Part shown: one piece after another, positions 42,059 through 50,456 of the stretch
Layout: each line of letters starts with the position of its first letter
Numbering within the stretch: position 1 is the first letter of the stretch
Assembly: GCF_035270045.1 (NCBI RefSeq)
Contig: NZ_DATFIP010000076.1
Span: 62,001-126,000 of the forward strand
Direction of reading: 5' to 3'
DNA: 64,000 nt
Origin: Salibaculum sp035270045
Lineage (GTDB): Bacteria > Pseudomonadota > Alphaproteobacteria > Rhodobacterales > Rhodobacteraceae
Program-made: the position numbers and the translations under genes
The notes under the pieces: generated by a model
What the model was told of the DNA's origin: nothing
The model's input: only the letters and a program-made list of their open reading frames with translations
Database searches by the model: none

Positions 42059-43885
42059 TCAGCTTTCGGCTTCCCACCACCAGACATCGGGCTGCCAGCC
42101 CGGCCAGTCGCCGAAGATCGGCATGGTCTCGGGGTAGTGCAGGCGCCTGTCATGGGCAATGCGGGTCACGTTCCACTGGTAGATCGGGATGGCGTAGCGT
42201 CCCGTGGTCAGCAGCCGGTCCAGCGCCCGCGTGGCGGCGCGGAAATCCTGCTGGCTTTCCGAGGTCAGAAGCCTGTCGATCATCGCGTCCACGGCCTCGG
42301 ACTCAACGCCCATGAGGTTGCGCCCGCCCGGCGTGTCGGCGTCATCCGATCCCCAGTAGAGGTATTGCTCGTTGCCGGGGCTGAGCGACAGGCCGCGCCG
42401 GAAGTAGGTCATGTCGAAGTCAAAGGCATCGATCCGCTCGCGGTACTGGGCGCTGTCGATCACCGAGACCTTCGGCGTGATCCCCAACCGGGCAAGCGAC
42501 TGGACGTAGATGTCGATGATCGTCTGGTTCTCGTCGCTGCCAGATTGCAGCACGATCTCGAAGGTGAAGGGCGCGCCCGACGCATCGGCCATGACCCCGT
42601 CCTGCACCGTCCATCCGGCCTGTTGCATCAGGTCCAGCGCGGCGGCGATGCCGGCGCGGTTGCGCTCGGTCCCGTCCGAGACGGGCAGGGCATAGCCCGA
42701 CAGTGCGTCCTGGGGGATCTGATCGGCGAAAGGGTCGAGGAAGTCGCGTACGCGGCCTGTCGCAGGACCGGCCTGCATCGCCAGCGGCGAGTTCGAGAAA
42801 TACGATGTGATGCGCGGCTGGACCCCCCCGGTCAGCGCCTCGTTGATGAATTCGAAATTGAAGGCATGCAGCATGGCATCGCGCACGCGGATATCGGCGA
42901 ACTGCGGGCTGCGGGTGTTCATCACGAAGCCGGTCATCCCCGAGGGGCGTTCATGCGGCAGCACGTCGCGCACCACGTCGCCGGTCTTGATGGCGGTGAA
43001 GTCGTACTGGCTGTCCCACTTGGCCACGTTGAATTCGCGGTTGAAGTTCACCGTTCCGACCTTGAAGGCCTCGAAGGCGGCGGTGGCATCGCCGAAATAC
43101 TCGATCCGCAGGGTTTCGAGGTTGTGCGTGCCGGTGCGAAACGGGACCACGCCCTCGCCCCAGTAGTCCGGGTCGCGGGTGAATTCCACGAAACGGCCCT
43201 GCTCAAAGTCGCTGATGACGTAGGGCGACGAGGTCACGGGTATATGATCGAACCCGTCCGTCTCGGCGAAATCGATGCCCTCGTATTGCGCCTTTTTCAG
43301 GATTGGACGCATACCGGCCAGCAGGGCCAGCTCACGATCCTCGGTCTCGAAGGTGAACCGGACCGAACGTGGCCCGGTCTGCTCCATGGACGCCACCTTG
43401 GACCAGAAGCCGGCGTAGCGACCATGCCCCTTGGTGCCCAGCGTCTCGTAGGACCACATCACGTCCTCGACCGTGACCGGGCTGCCGTCAGAGAATTCCG
43501 CTTCCAAGCGCAGGGTGAATTCGACCCATTGCCGATTCGGCCCGGTCTCGATCGATTCGGCCAGAAGACCGTAAAGCGAGAAGGGTTCGTCCAGGGAACG
43601 GGCCATCAGGCTTTCGCCGACCAGAAACCGCAGTTGCCAGGGAACCGAGCCCTTGCGGACGAAGGGATTGAGGCTGTCGAAGTTGCCGACGTTGGCGGTG
43701 ACCAGTTCGCCGCCGCGCGGTGCGTCGGGGTTGGCATAGGGCAGATGCGCAAAATCTGGGGGCAGGTCGGGGTCGCCATACATAGCTATGCCATGCCGGG
43801 GCTCGGCGGTGGCCATCATGGCCGGCAGCGTGGCGGCGACAATGGCAAGGATTCGGCCGGGCCGCGCGAAAAACTCTGGTCTCAT
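42059..43885 (-). CDS. ABC transporter extracellular solute-binding protein, family 5 (YejA-like)
   Basis: This 608-residue periplasmic protein has a signal peptide ending near MMATAEPRHG. The family 5 pattern (HGIAMYGDPDLPPDFAHLPY, GNFDSLNPFVRKG, GESLMARSLDEPFSLYGLLA, DGSPVTVEDV) matches the YejA group, which binds peptides such as microcin C. No permease or ATPase genes are adjacent, so it is an orphan receptor or its partners lie elsewhere. The peptide ligand is unknown. Confidence 0.9.
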   Translation of the reverse strand: MRPEFFARPGRILAIVAATLPAMMATAEPRHGIAMYGDPDLPPDFAHLPYANPDAPRGGELVTANVGNFDSLNPFVRKGSVPWQLRFLVGESLMARSLDEPFSLYGLLAESIETGPNRQWVEFTLRLEAEFSDGSPVTVEDVMWSYETLGTKGHGRYAGFWSKVASMEQTGPRSVRFTFETEDRELALLAGMRPILKKAQYEGIDFAETDGFDHIPVTSSPYVISDFEQGRFVEFTRDPDYWGEGVVPFRTGTHNLETLRIEYFGDATAAFEAFKVGTVNFNREFNVAKWDSQYDFTAIKTGDVVRDVLPHERPSGMTGFVMNTRSPQFADIRVRDAMLHAFNFEFINEALTGGVQPRITSYFSNSPLAMQAGPATGRVRDFLDPFADQIPQDALSGYALPVSDGTERNRAGIAAALDLMQQAGWTVQDGVMADASGAPFTFEIVLQSGSDENQTIIDIYVQSLARLGITPKVSVIDSAQYRERIDAFDFDMTYFRRGLSLSPGNEQYLYWGSDDADTPGGRNLMGVESEAVDAMIDRLLTSESQQDFRAATRALDRLLTTGRYAIPIYQWNVTRIAHDRRLHYPETMPIFGDWPGWQPDVWWWEAES

Positions 43886-43964
43886 TTCGTGGACAATCCC
43901 TCTGCTGCCTTTGTGCCTTGGGTCAAAGCGTAGAGGCCGCAGTCTGCCTTTTCAAACTTTTAGC

Positions 43965-43993
43965 TTGGATCGGAGCGGCGGATTGCTTATAAA
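43965..43993 (+). promoter_or_regulatory. Sigma70-like promoter TTGGAT-17-TATAAA
   Basis: TTGGAT (43965-43970) and TATAAA (43988-43993) are separated by exactly 17 bp. Transcription would start near 44000, with a terminator about 75 bases later and no ORF between. It lies in the 5' region of the leftward solute-binding gene. Confidence 0.55.
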
Positions 43994-43999
43994 GAGAGC

Positions 44000-44074
44000 A
44001 CTGCTCGATAGGTTTCTTGCCTGTATGAAACCTGCCTCAATAACTGAACGCCGGCCTTGTGCCGGCGTTTTTTT
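44000..44074 (+). ncRNA. Candidate small RNA of about 75 nt
   Basis: A good promoter ends at 43993. A perfect terminator follows: 9-bp stem AACGCCGGC/GCCGGCGTT at 44047-44055 with 44061-44069, and a T-run 44068-44074. Between them no reading frame makes sense. The sequence does not match any sRNA family I can name. The 5' half is single-stranded-looking (CCTGTATGAAACCTGCCTCA), which could pair with targets. Confidence 0.4.
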
Positions 44075-44225
44075 CTTTGTGGGAAGGTGCTCGGCCCGGT
44101 GCGCGAGATCTTCCGTGTCCGATTCCCGCAAACAGGTCCGACGGGTCAGTGGCGGGCCTTCCTGCATGGTCTGGCCGCTCTATCCCGCTGCCGGGTCGCG
44201 CCTCGAGATCCCCCGGAAAAGGAAA

Positions 44226-44253
44226 GGCCGGCCCGCCTTTCGGCAAACCGGCC
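44226..44253 (-). terminator. Rho-independent terminator of the 80-residue small-protein gene
   Basis: On the minus strand a 12-bp stem with three G-U pairs (44242-44253 with 44226-44237) closes on a GAAA tetraloop. It is followed by UUUCCUUUUCC (44225-44215). It lies 41 bp after the small-protein stop. Confidence 0.75.
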
Positions 44254-44294
44254 CGCCCGACTGCAATGTGACCGATTTATCGGTACCCGGCGGT

Positions 44295-44537
44295 CTATGC
44301 TCCGTTCCCGGGGTAATACATGCCATTGGTCCCGCCGCTGCTGCTGCTGCTGGCTGCCGCAGCGATCAGGGCGATAAGGATCAGCGGGATGATCAGGTTG
44401 GCCGAGGAACTGCCGGTCTGCGCGACGACCTCGTCAGGTTCCATCTCGATGGCCGGAGCCATGCCGCCCGCGCTGGCAGAGGTTGCGGTCATTGCGGCCA
44501 TCATGGCCGCGACGGCGATCGACTTTACGTGTGTCAT
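44295..44537 (-). CDS. Small exported membrane-anchored protein, copy 1
   Basis: This 80-residue protein has a signal peptide (MTHVKSIAVAAMMAAMTATS, cleavage near ASA-GG). The mature segment is GGMAPAIEMEPDEVVAQTG. A hydrophobic span NLIIPLILIALIAAAA and a Ser/Gly-rich tail ending YYPGNGA follow. GAGGGG stands before the ATG. The family is not named to my knowledge; such proteins seem common in Rhodobacteraceae. It is a tandem paralogue of the gene at 44722 and has its own terminator. Function unknown. Confidence 0.7.
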   Translation of the reverse strand: MTHVKSIAVAAMMAAMTATSASAGGMAPAIEMEPDEVVAQTGSSSANLIIPLILIALIAAAASSSSSGGTNGMYYPGNGA

Positions 44538-44721
44538 GTTATCCCCTCAATCTGTAAAGAATAGGGGATACTACCGCGAAACCGGAATCTTCCAAATCTT
44601 TTATTGACCACGGGGGAAACCAAAGGCGTGTGTCTCGGCCAGGACTGACCGGAAGGGCTGACCCGCTCATCCGGCGAACCAGCCCAAACGCGGTTCAATG
44701 ATCGTTGTCCGGTCGCCCAGG

Positions 44722-44937
44722 TTACTCTTGCACCGAACCGGAACCGCCTGCGGCCGCAGCGATCAGGGCAATCAGGATCAGCGGAATGATCAGGTTGGAA
44801 CTGGACCCGCCGGTGGTTTCCTCGACGACCTCGACCGGTTCCATCTCGACTGCAGGTGCCATGCCACCGGCCATAGTGGTGCTCGCGCTCAGGGTGGCGG
44901 CAAGCGTCACGGCGGCGGTCTTTTTGAACAAGGTCAT
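44722..44937 (-). CDS. Small exported membrane-anchored protein, copy 2
   Basis: This 71-residue paralogue of the preceding small protein begins MTLFKKTAAVTLAATLSAST. The mature N-terminus GGMAPAVEMEPVEVVEET and the identical span NLIIPLILIALIAAAA follow, with a short GGSGSVQE tail. AAAGGGG precedes the ATG at 44937. The span-coding DNA is nearly identical between the two copies, so the duplication is recent or under strong constraint. It sits 92 bp after the DUF502 gene in the same direction. Function unknown. Confidence 0.7.
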   Translation of the reverse strand: MTLFKKTAAVTLAATLSASTTMAGGMAPAVEMEPVEVVEETTGGSSSNLIIPLILIALIAAAAGGSGSVQE

Positions 44938-45029
44938 GTTATACCCCTTTCTAGGTTGCATTGGCACCCGCAGGGTTGTGGATTTTGCTATAGGAATCAA
45001 GCCCTGCGCCGTCGGAGCGGGCACCGCCG

Positions 45030-45812
45030 TCAGTCGTCCTGGCGGTGATGCCCGATGCGGTCGGCCAACTGGTCCAGAGCTTCGGGCATTTCGACGGTTT
45101 TTTCACCCGGGTAGACCAGCCCGGCCGAGATCACCAGCTTGGCGGCGTCCTCCACCGTCATCTCAAGCTCGATCACGTCCTGCTTTGGAAAGAACAGGAG
45201 ATACCCGGACGTCGGGTTCGGCGTGGTCGGCACGAAGACCGAGATCATCGGACCGACGCCCGCCTTGTCGACCAGTTCGCCCTTGGTTTCCGTCGAAATG
45301 AAGCCGACCGCCCAGATGCCACGGCGTGGATACTCGATCAGGCAGGCCTTGTCGAAGCTGGTCTCGGTCTGGGCGAACACGGTCTCGGCGATCTGCTTGG
45401 CGCCATTGTAGACCGAGCGCACCACCGGCATCCGAGAGACCAGCCCCTCGCCCCAGGCAAGGAACGACCGCCCGATCAGCCCCTTGGCGATCCAGCCGAC
45501 GATGAAGGTGAAGATCAGGAAGATGACGACGCCGACGCCGCGCACGTTGATCTCGACGTAGTTGGGATGGGTCGGGTCGGCGCGGCCGAAATCGTTGACA
45601 TGGCCCAGCAGCCGGTTGACCAGTTCCTCGGGGTGGTAGGCCTGGGGCACGAAGGGCCACACGAAGCCGTCGACCCAGCCGATCAGCGTCCAGATCAGCC
45701 AGACCGTCAGCCCGATGGGCGCGATCACGATGATCCCGGCAATGAAGTTGTTGCGCAGGCCCGTAATCAGGCTGCCGCGTGGCCGGTGGGGCTCTGTTGA
45801 CGGTTTGGTCAC
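45030..45812 (-). CDS. DUF502 family membrane protein
   Basis: This 260-residue protein has two membrane spans, FIAGIIVIAPIGLTVWLIWTL near residue 25 and VVIFLIFTFIVGWIAKGLIG near 100. The DUF502 signatures are MPVVRSVYNGAKQIAETVF, then ISVFVPTTPNPTSGYLLFFP and DVIELEMTVEDAAKLVISAG. Its biochemical role is not established; plant relatives act in membrane trafficking. The C-terminus is charged and presumably cytoplasmic. Confidence 0.88.
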   Translation of the reverse strand: MTKPSTEPHRPRGSLITGLRNNFIAGIIVIAPIGLTVWLIWTLIGWVDGFVWPFVPQAYHPEELVNRLLGHVNDFGRADPTHPNYVEINVRGVGVVIFLIFTFIVGWIAKGLIGRSFLAWGEGLVSRMPVVRSVYNGAKQIAETVFAQTETSFDKACLIEYPRRGIWAVGFISTETKGELVDKAGVGPMISVFVPTTPNPTSGYLLFFPKQDVIELEMTVEDAAKLVISAGLVYPGEKTVEMPEALDQLADRIGHHRQDD

Positions 45813-45897
45813 TTTGGCGGTCGCTCATGCTAGGGGTTGCGCATTATGTAGGCGATGAGACCCGGTCCGGCAATGCACCAACAACGCCGCCGCCCCT

Positions 45898-46812
45898 TCA
45901 CGACCCGGGGTTGCACAGGCATTTGGCGATCTCGGCGGCAAGGCGCGCATTATTGCGCACCAGCGCGATGTTCGCGGTCAACGAGGCGCCGTCGGTCAGC
46001 GCGAAGATGCGGTCCAGCAGGAAGGGCGTCACGGATTTGGACGCGATTCCCTGCGCCTCGGCCTCGGCCTGGGCCCGGGCAATGATCGGCGCGAGGGATG
46101 CGGCGGGGATCTCGTCCTCTTGCGGGATCGGGTTGGCGACCAGTTGGCCGCCCGGCAGGCCCATGTCGGCGCGCATGGCATGGGCCGCGGCGATCCTGTC
46201 GGGCCTGTCCAGCCGAAGCGGTGCGTGAACCTCCGAGGTGGCCGACCAGAAGGCAGGCAGGCTGTCCTGGCCGTAGGCGATGACCGGCACGCCGAGGGTT
46301 TCGAGGACTTCCAGCGTCTTGTGGATGTCGAGGATCGCCTTGGGCCCCGCGGCCACGACCGTGACCGGCGTCTGCGCCAGTTCCTGCAGGTCCGCCGAGA
46401 TGTCGAAACTCGACTCCGCCCCCTTGTGAACACCGCCGATCCCGCCGGTGGCGAAGACGGCGATCCCCGCGAGATGCGCGGCGATCATGGTCGCTGCGAC
46501 GGTGGTCGCCCCGGTGCCGCCCGCCGCGAGGCAGACGGCCAGATCGGCGCGTGACAGCTTGGCGACGTGCTCCGCATTGGCCAGCCGGTCCAGCTCGGTG
46601 TCGGTCAGGCCGATATGGAGGACGCCGTCCAGCACGGCGATTGTCGCCGGAACCGCGCCCGCGTCGCGAATGTCCTGTTCCACCCGTCGCGCGGTATCGA
46701 CATTCTGCGGAAACGGCATGCCGTGGGTGATGATGGTGCTTTCGAGCGCCACGACGGGCCGGCGACGGGCCTGGGCCTCGGTGACCTCGGGGGACGACTG
46801 CAGGTCGATCAT
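45898..46812 (-). CDS. psuG: Pseudouridine-5'-phosphate glycosidase
   Basis: This 304-residue enzyme splits pseudouridine 5'-phosphate into uracil and ribose 5-phosphate. Characteristic segments are VVALESTIITHGMPFPQN, then AVLDGVLHIGLTDTELDRLA, VAATMIAAHLAGIAVFATGGIGG, VVAAGPKAILDIHKTLE and LETLGVPVIAYGQDSLPAFW. Length is normal. The start overlaps the PfkB kinase stop by 4 bp, forming the kinase-glycosidase pair for pseudouridine breakdown. No dedicated transporter is adjacent. Confidence 0.93.
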   Translation of the reverse strand: MIDLQSSPEVTEAQARRRPVVALESTIITHGMPFPQNVDTARRVEQDIRDAGAVPATIAVLDGVLHIGLTDTELDRLANAEHVAKLSRADLAVCLAAGGTGATTVAATMIAAHLAGIAVFATGGIGGVHKGAESSFDISADLQELAQTPVTVVAAGPKAILDIHKTLEVLETLGVPVIAYGQDSLPAFWSATSEVHAPLRLDRPDRIAAAHAMRADMGLPGGQLVANPIPQEDEIPAASLAPIIARAQAEAEAQGIASKSVTPFLLDRIFALTDGASLTANIALVRNNARLAAEIAKCLCNPGS

Positions 46813-47699
46813 TGGGGGCTTTCTCCTGAGACATGGGCGGCGGCGGCCTCCAGCGCCCGGGCAAGGGCGGCCTCGGGGGCCATCCCTTGCACCTCGGACG
46901 CGATATGGGCGGCCATGAAGGTATCGCCCGCGCCCGTGACGCGGGTCACCAGTACCGCGGGCGGGCGGGCACGGCGCAGGGTGTCACCGTGCGCCTCGGC
47001 GGCCATGTCACCGCCATCGGTGACAAGCGCCCGGTTGACCCCGCGCGCGACGAGGCCGCGGGCAGCGGCGGCGGCGTCCTCGAAGCCCGACCGGCAGATC
47101 AGGCCCGCCTCCTCGCGGTTGACGTAGAAGGTGGCCGAGGGATGGCCCACCAGCGCCAGCAACCGCTCCGCCTTGCCGGGGCTGGCCGGGGCCACGCGCA
47201 GGTCGGCGGCCCGGAACAGGGGCGAGGCCGCGATCCGCGCCAGCAGGTCGGGGGTGAGGTTGCCGTCCAGCGCCACGGGGCCGGCCCAGGGGGCGGCCTC
47301 GCTGGCCAGGCGCCCGTCGGCGAGCGGGCGCAGGATCTTGTCGCCCACCTGTTCCAGGGAATGCGCGTCGGCGATGGCGGCGATCAGCCCGTTGGCGCCC
47401 TCGATGGCCATGTAGCTGTCCGTCGGCAGGTCCTCCGAACGGTAGAGCGTGCCCGTCTCCAGCCCCAGCCGCGCGGCCTCGCGCGCAAGGTCGGCGCCCT
47501 CGGCATCACGGCCCACGGTCGACAGCAGGGCCGGGCGAAGGCCGAAGCGGGCCAGCGTCATGGCGATGTTCATGGCAACGCCGCCGGGAATGCGGGTGAT
47601 GCGGCCCGGCACGTCCGACCCGACCCGCATCGCGGAGGGCGCGCGCCCTATGATGTCCCACAGGACGGAACCGATGCAGAGGATGTCGGGTGTCGTCAT
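46809..47699 (-). CDS. psuK: PfkB family carbohydrate kinase, probable pseudouridine kinase
   Basis: This 296-residue ribokinase-fold enzyme has an N-terminal GSVLWDIIGRAPSAMRVGSDVPGRITRIPGGVAMNI-type substrate region (in parts) and the PfkB signature VTGAGDTFMAAHIA with catalytic Asp near the C-terminus. Its overlap with psuG makes pseudouridine the likely substrate, giving the 5'-phosphate for PsuG. The kinase assignment is firm, the substrate is inferred from context. Confidence 0.88.
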   Translation of the reverse strand: MTTPDILCIGSVLWDIIGRAPSAMRVGSDVPGRITRIPGGVAMNIAMTLARFGLRPALLSTVGRDAEGADLAREAARLGLETGTLYRSEDLPTDSYMAIEGANGLIAAIADAHSLEQVGDKILRPLADGRLASEAAPWAGPVALDGNLTPDLLARIAASPLFRAADLRVAPASPGKAERLLALVGHPSATFYVNREEAGLICRSGFEDAAAAARGLVARGVNRALVTDGGDMAAEAHGDTLRRARPPAVLVTRVTGAGDTFMAAHIASEVQGMAPEAALARALEAAAAHVSGESPQ

Positions 47700-47777
47700 G
47701 GCGCGCAGCTATTGCGCGCGCCGCGCCGGGGGTCAACCGTTGTCACGCGGTGTGCTGCGCACGCAGGGCAAGTGGGC

Positions 47778-47842
47778 AGGGGGCGGTCCGCCCCCTCTTG
47801 GCCTGCGGCCAATTCACCCCCGAGGATATTTGAGGCCAGAAG
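47778..47842. repeat. Intergenic hairpin element with CCCCCGAGGATATTT tail
   Basis: Two palindromes in a row, AGGGGGCGG/CCGCCCCCT (47778-47796) and TTGGCC-TGC-GGCCAA (47798-47812), are followed by CACCCCCGAGGATATTTGAG. From memory this kind of motif recurs in intergenic DNA of Rhodobacteraceae. Only one copy is seen in this window. It abuts the DUF4198 stop and may serve as its terminator. Confidence 0.5.
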
Positions 47843-47846
47843 ACGC

Positions 47847-48644
47847 CTACTCGGGGATGGCGAAGGTCAGGGCTGCCCACAGGGTTTCCCAGACCACGTC
47901 GCGGTCCCGCGCCAGGTCCGCGTCGGGTTCGCGCAACACCACGGCGTCGGCCAGGTAGGCATGGCCGGGCGTGACGGGCAGGGGAACGATCCCGCGCGCG
48001 TCTGTACGGTGATAGGTGATCTCGACGCTGCCATCGGGGGCTTTCTCGAAGAGTTCCACCTGCGCCCCGGCCCGGGGGGCCTGCTGGTAAAAAACCTGCA
48101 CCGGCAGGGCATCGCCGTCATGGATGTAGGGATTTTCGAGGGCCACGATCTCGGTCTCGAGGCCCAGCTGCCGATCCTGCCCGGCGCCACTTCCCACGGC
48201 CACCAGCGCCTTGACGTGGCGCGAATAGGCCTCGCCGAAGTCCTCCTCGGGCAGGTCGCGGGCGCGGTGTGCGGCGATGGCCCCGGCGAAATCCTTGTGC
48301 TCGGCGAAGCTGCGGAATGCCTCCAGCGTAGCGTAGCTGACCCGTGCGGTGCTGGCCTCGTAGGCGAGGATATGCAACCCTTCGCCCAGGGGGGCCGCGT
48401 CCAGCGCAGGTCGGGCGCCGGGGCGGTTCTGTACCGATTCTGCCACTTCGCCCAGCACCATCTCGAAGCGGTCGAAGCGACGCGGCAGGTAGGCCAGCCG
48501 CGCCCCCTCGAAGCTTTCGCCGTTGACAATCTCGGCCCGCACCATACCGTCGGGTTCAACCGCGTAATCAGCAGGTTCCAGCCAGAGTTCGTGAGCGAAG
48601 GCCGGGCCCGCCGCAAGGGCAAGAACGAGGGTAAGAATGCGCAT
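47847..48644 (-). CDS. DUF4198 periplasmic protein (metal-uptake associated)
   Basis: This 265-residue exported protein has a signal peptide MRILTLVLALAAGPAFA with the mature chain starting His-Glu-Leu-Trp. The pattern HELWLEPADYAVEPDG, then late LPVTPGHAYLADAVVLR fits DUF4198 (NikK-like), beta-rich proteins linked to nickel or cobalt uptake. GGAGG stands 5 bases before the ATG. The start codon lies inside the first codons of the divergent HupE-like gene. A metal role is inferred from family and neighbour. Confidence 0.82.
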   Translation of the reverse strand: MRILTLVLALAAGPAFAHELWLEPADYAVEPDGMVRAEIVNGESFEGARLAYLPRRFDRFEMVLGEVAESVQNRPGARPALDAAPLGEGLHILAYEASTARVSYATLEAFRSFAEHKDFAGAIAAHRARDLPEEDFGEAYSRHVKALVAVGSGAGQDRQLGLETEIVALENPYIHDGDALPVQVFYQQAPRAGAQVELFEKAPDGSVEITYHRTDARGIVPLPVTPGHAYLADAVVLREPDADLARDRDVVWETLWAALTFAIPE

Positions 48645-49968
48645 AACAGCCTCCGCTTGGACTGGGTTGAAACTGACGCTGCTGGCGCTTGTGTCAAGCG
48701 TCGTGATGTTTGCCGGCGGGCCGTCGCGCGCCCACGAGGTTCTGCCGACCATCGGCGACATGGAGGTGGTCGAGGGCCGACTGACCTTCGCGCTGGAGGG
48801 CAACCTGGAGAGCTACGTCGCCGGGATCGACCTGGAGGGGCTCGAAGATACCAACGCCGCGGAGAATTCAGATGACTACGATACACTGCGCGCCCTGCCG
48901 CCGGGCGAGATGGCCGAGCGCGTGCGGGTTTTCTGGCCGACCATGGCCGAGGAGATGCGCATCTTGGTGGACGGTGCGCCGGTTGATCTGCGCCTTGACG
49001 GGGTCAATGTGCCCGAGGTCGGCAATCCCGACCTGCCGCGCAATTCGACGCTGACAGTCTCGGCGGCGCTGCCCGATGGCGCCGAGGCGGTGCAGATCGA
49101 CTGGCCAGCCCGCTATGGTGTGCTGGTGCTGCGCCAGATGGGTGTTGAGGAGGGCTGGGACGGCTACCTCTCCGGCGGCCTGTCCGAAGAGGTCGCCCTG
49201 GCGGGCGGCCAAGCGTTGTCGGGCTGGCAGGCCTTCGCCCGCTACATCCCCGTGGGGGTGGAGCATATCGTGCCCATGGGGCTGGACCATATCCTTTTCG
49301 TGCTCGGTTTGTTCTTCCTGTCCACGCGCCTGCGACCGCTGATCTGGCAGGTCACGGCCTTCACCGCGGCACACACGATCACCCTTGCCCTGGCGGCGCT
49401 GGGCTACGTCAACGTGCCGGGCAGCGTGGTCGAGCCGATCATCGCCGCCTCGATCGTCTACGTGGCGGTCGAGAACATCTTCAGCCGGGGCCTTAACCCC
49501 TGGCGCCCGGCGATCATCTTTGCCTTCGGGCTTTTGCACGGTCTGGGCTTTGCCAGCGTCCTGGGCGAGTACGGCATTCCCGAAAGCGCCTTCATTCCGG
49601 CGTTGCTGGGCTTCAACCTGGGGGTCGAGGTGGGTCAGTTGCTGGTAATCGCCCTCGCCTTCGTGCTGGTCTTCGCGGCGATCCGCCTGTCCGAGGATGG
49701 CAAGCGCAACCTGGTGGCGGCCGCCGTCTACCTGCTGGTTGCTGTCGTCCTGGTCCCGCTCCTCGTGATCCCGGTCAGCGCCATGGGGCCATCGGCGATC
49801 GAGGCCTATGTGCCGCTGTTGTTCATGGTGGCGGCCCTGGCCGGGCTGGCGGCGGCCTCCTGTGCGGTGGAACGGTACGAGACCTACCGCCACATGGTGG
49901 CCATGCCGGCCAGCGTCGGCATCGCCCTCATCGGTGCCTACTGGGTGGTCGAGCGGGTGTTCCTCTAG
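48637..49968 (+). CDS. HupE/UreJ-like membrane protein
   Basis: This 443-residue protein has a signal peptide ending GPSRA-HE, an extracytoplasmic beta-rich domain (about 34-200) and about seven C-terminal membrane spans. The HupE/UreJ_2 motif is VEHIVPMGLDHILFVLGLFF, with AAHTITLALAALG and FGLLHGLGFASVLGEYGIP following. Such proteins are candidate nickel/cobalt permeases, and His/Asp residues of the HxxxxxxDH and LHG motifs are present. GAGGG lies 5 bases before this ATG. Its first 8 bp overlap the divergent DUF4198 gene. A TTG at 48667 is a possible alternative start. Confidence 0.85.
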   Translation: MRITASAWTGLKLTLLALVSSVVMFAGGPSRAHEVLPTIGDMEVVEGRLTFALEGNLESYVAGIDLEGLEDTNAAENSDDYDTLRALPPGEMAERVRVFWPTMAEEMRILVDGAPVDLRLDGVNVPEVGNPDLPRNSTLTVSAALPDGAEAVQIDWPARYGVLVLRQMGVEEGWDGYLSGGLSEEVALAGGQALSGWQAFARYIPVGVEHIVPMGLDHILFVLGLFFLSTRLRPLIWQVTAFTAAHTITLALAALGYVNVPGSVVEPIIAASIVYVAVENIFSRGLNPWRPAIIFAFGLLHGLGFASVLGEYGIPESAFIPALLGFNLGVEVGQLLVIALAFVLVFAAIRLSEDGKRNLVAAAVYLLVAVVLVPLLVIPVSAMGPSAIEAYVPLLFMVAALAGLAAASCAVERYETYRHMVAMPASVGIALIGAYWVVERVFL

Positions 49969-50083
49969 GGGCTTCGGGCAGATCCCGCGCGGTGTGCCAT
50001 GGCGGTCCGGGTGCCTTAACCCGGCCGTTACTCCGCCGGTCTATCGAGACGTGGAGATGCCTCCTCTCTTGAAAGGCCACACC

Positions 50084-50410
50084 ATGAAGTACCGCCCGCC
50101 AAGGCTTCCCAGCGACCTGGGCGTCACGCTCGTACGTGGCGGAACGCGTCACCCGGCACGTGTCGTCAACGTCAGCCGGACGGGGGCGTTCGTGACAGGC
50201 CCGCGGGGGCTGGACACGGGCGACAGGGTCGACCTGGTCGCGACATCGCTGCGGCTTGGGGCACGGGTGGTGCGGGTGACGGCGCCGGGCGTCGCGCTGC
50301 GCTTTGTCACCGACCTGTCGAAGACCGATCTGAACCGGTTGCGTCGGGCCGTCCATCGCGCCGCCCCTGCGCACGATCGGGGTCCGGTTCACAGGTTCCG
50401 CGAGTTGTGA
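50084..50410 (+). CDS. PilZ domain protein
   Basis: This 108-residue protein is essentially one PilZ domain. The c-di-GMP motif is split as usual: an arginine-rich start (VRGGTRHPARVVNVSRTGAFV, with RxxxR then NxSxxG), followed by GDRVDLV and VRVTAPGVALRFV. The N-terminal RxxxR reads Arg-His-Pro-Ala-Arg, so binding residues are present. It is soluble and its output target is unknown. The ATG at 50084 follows AAAGG; an upstream in-frame ATG lacks spacing. Confidence 0.82.
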   Translation: MKYRPPRLPSDLGVTLVRGGTRHPARVVNVSRTGAFVTGPRGLDTGDRVDLVATSLRLGARVVRVTAPGVALRFVTDLSKTDLNRLRRAVHRAAPAHDRGPVHRFREL

Positions 50411-50456
50411 CGCGGCAGGCGGCCCCGGGGTCAAGGCCGGGGCCGCCCCGTTCCCG

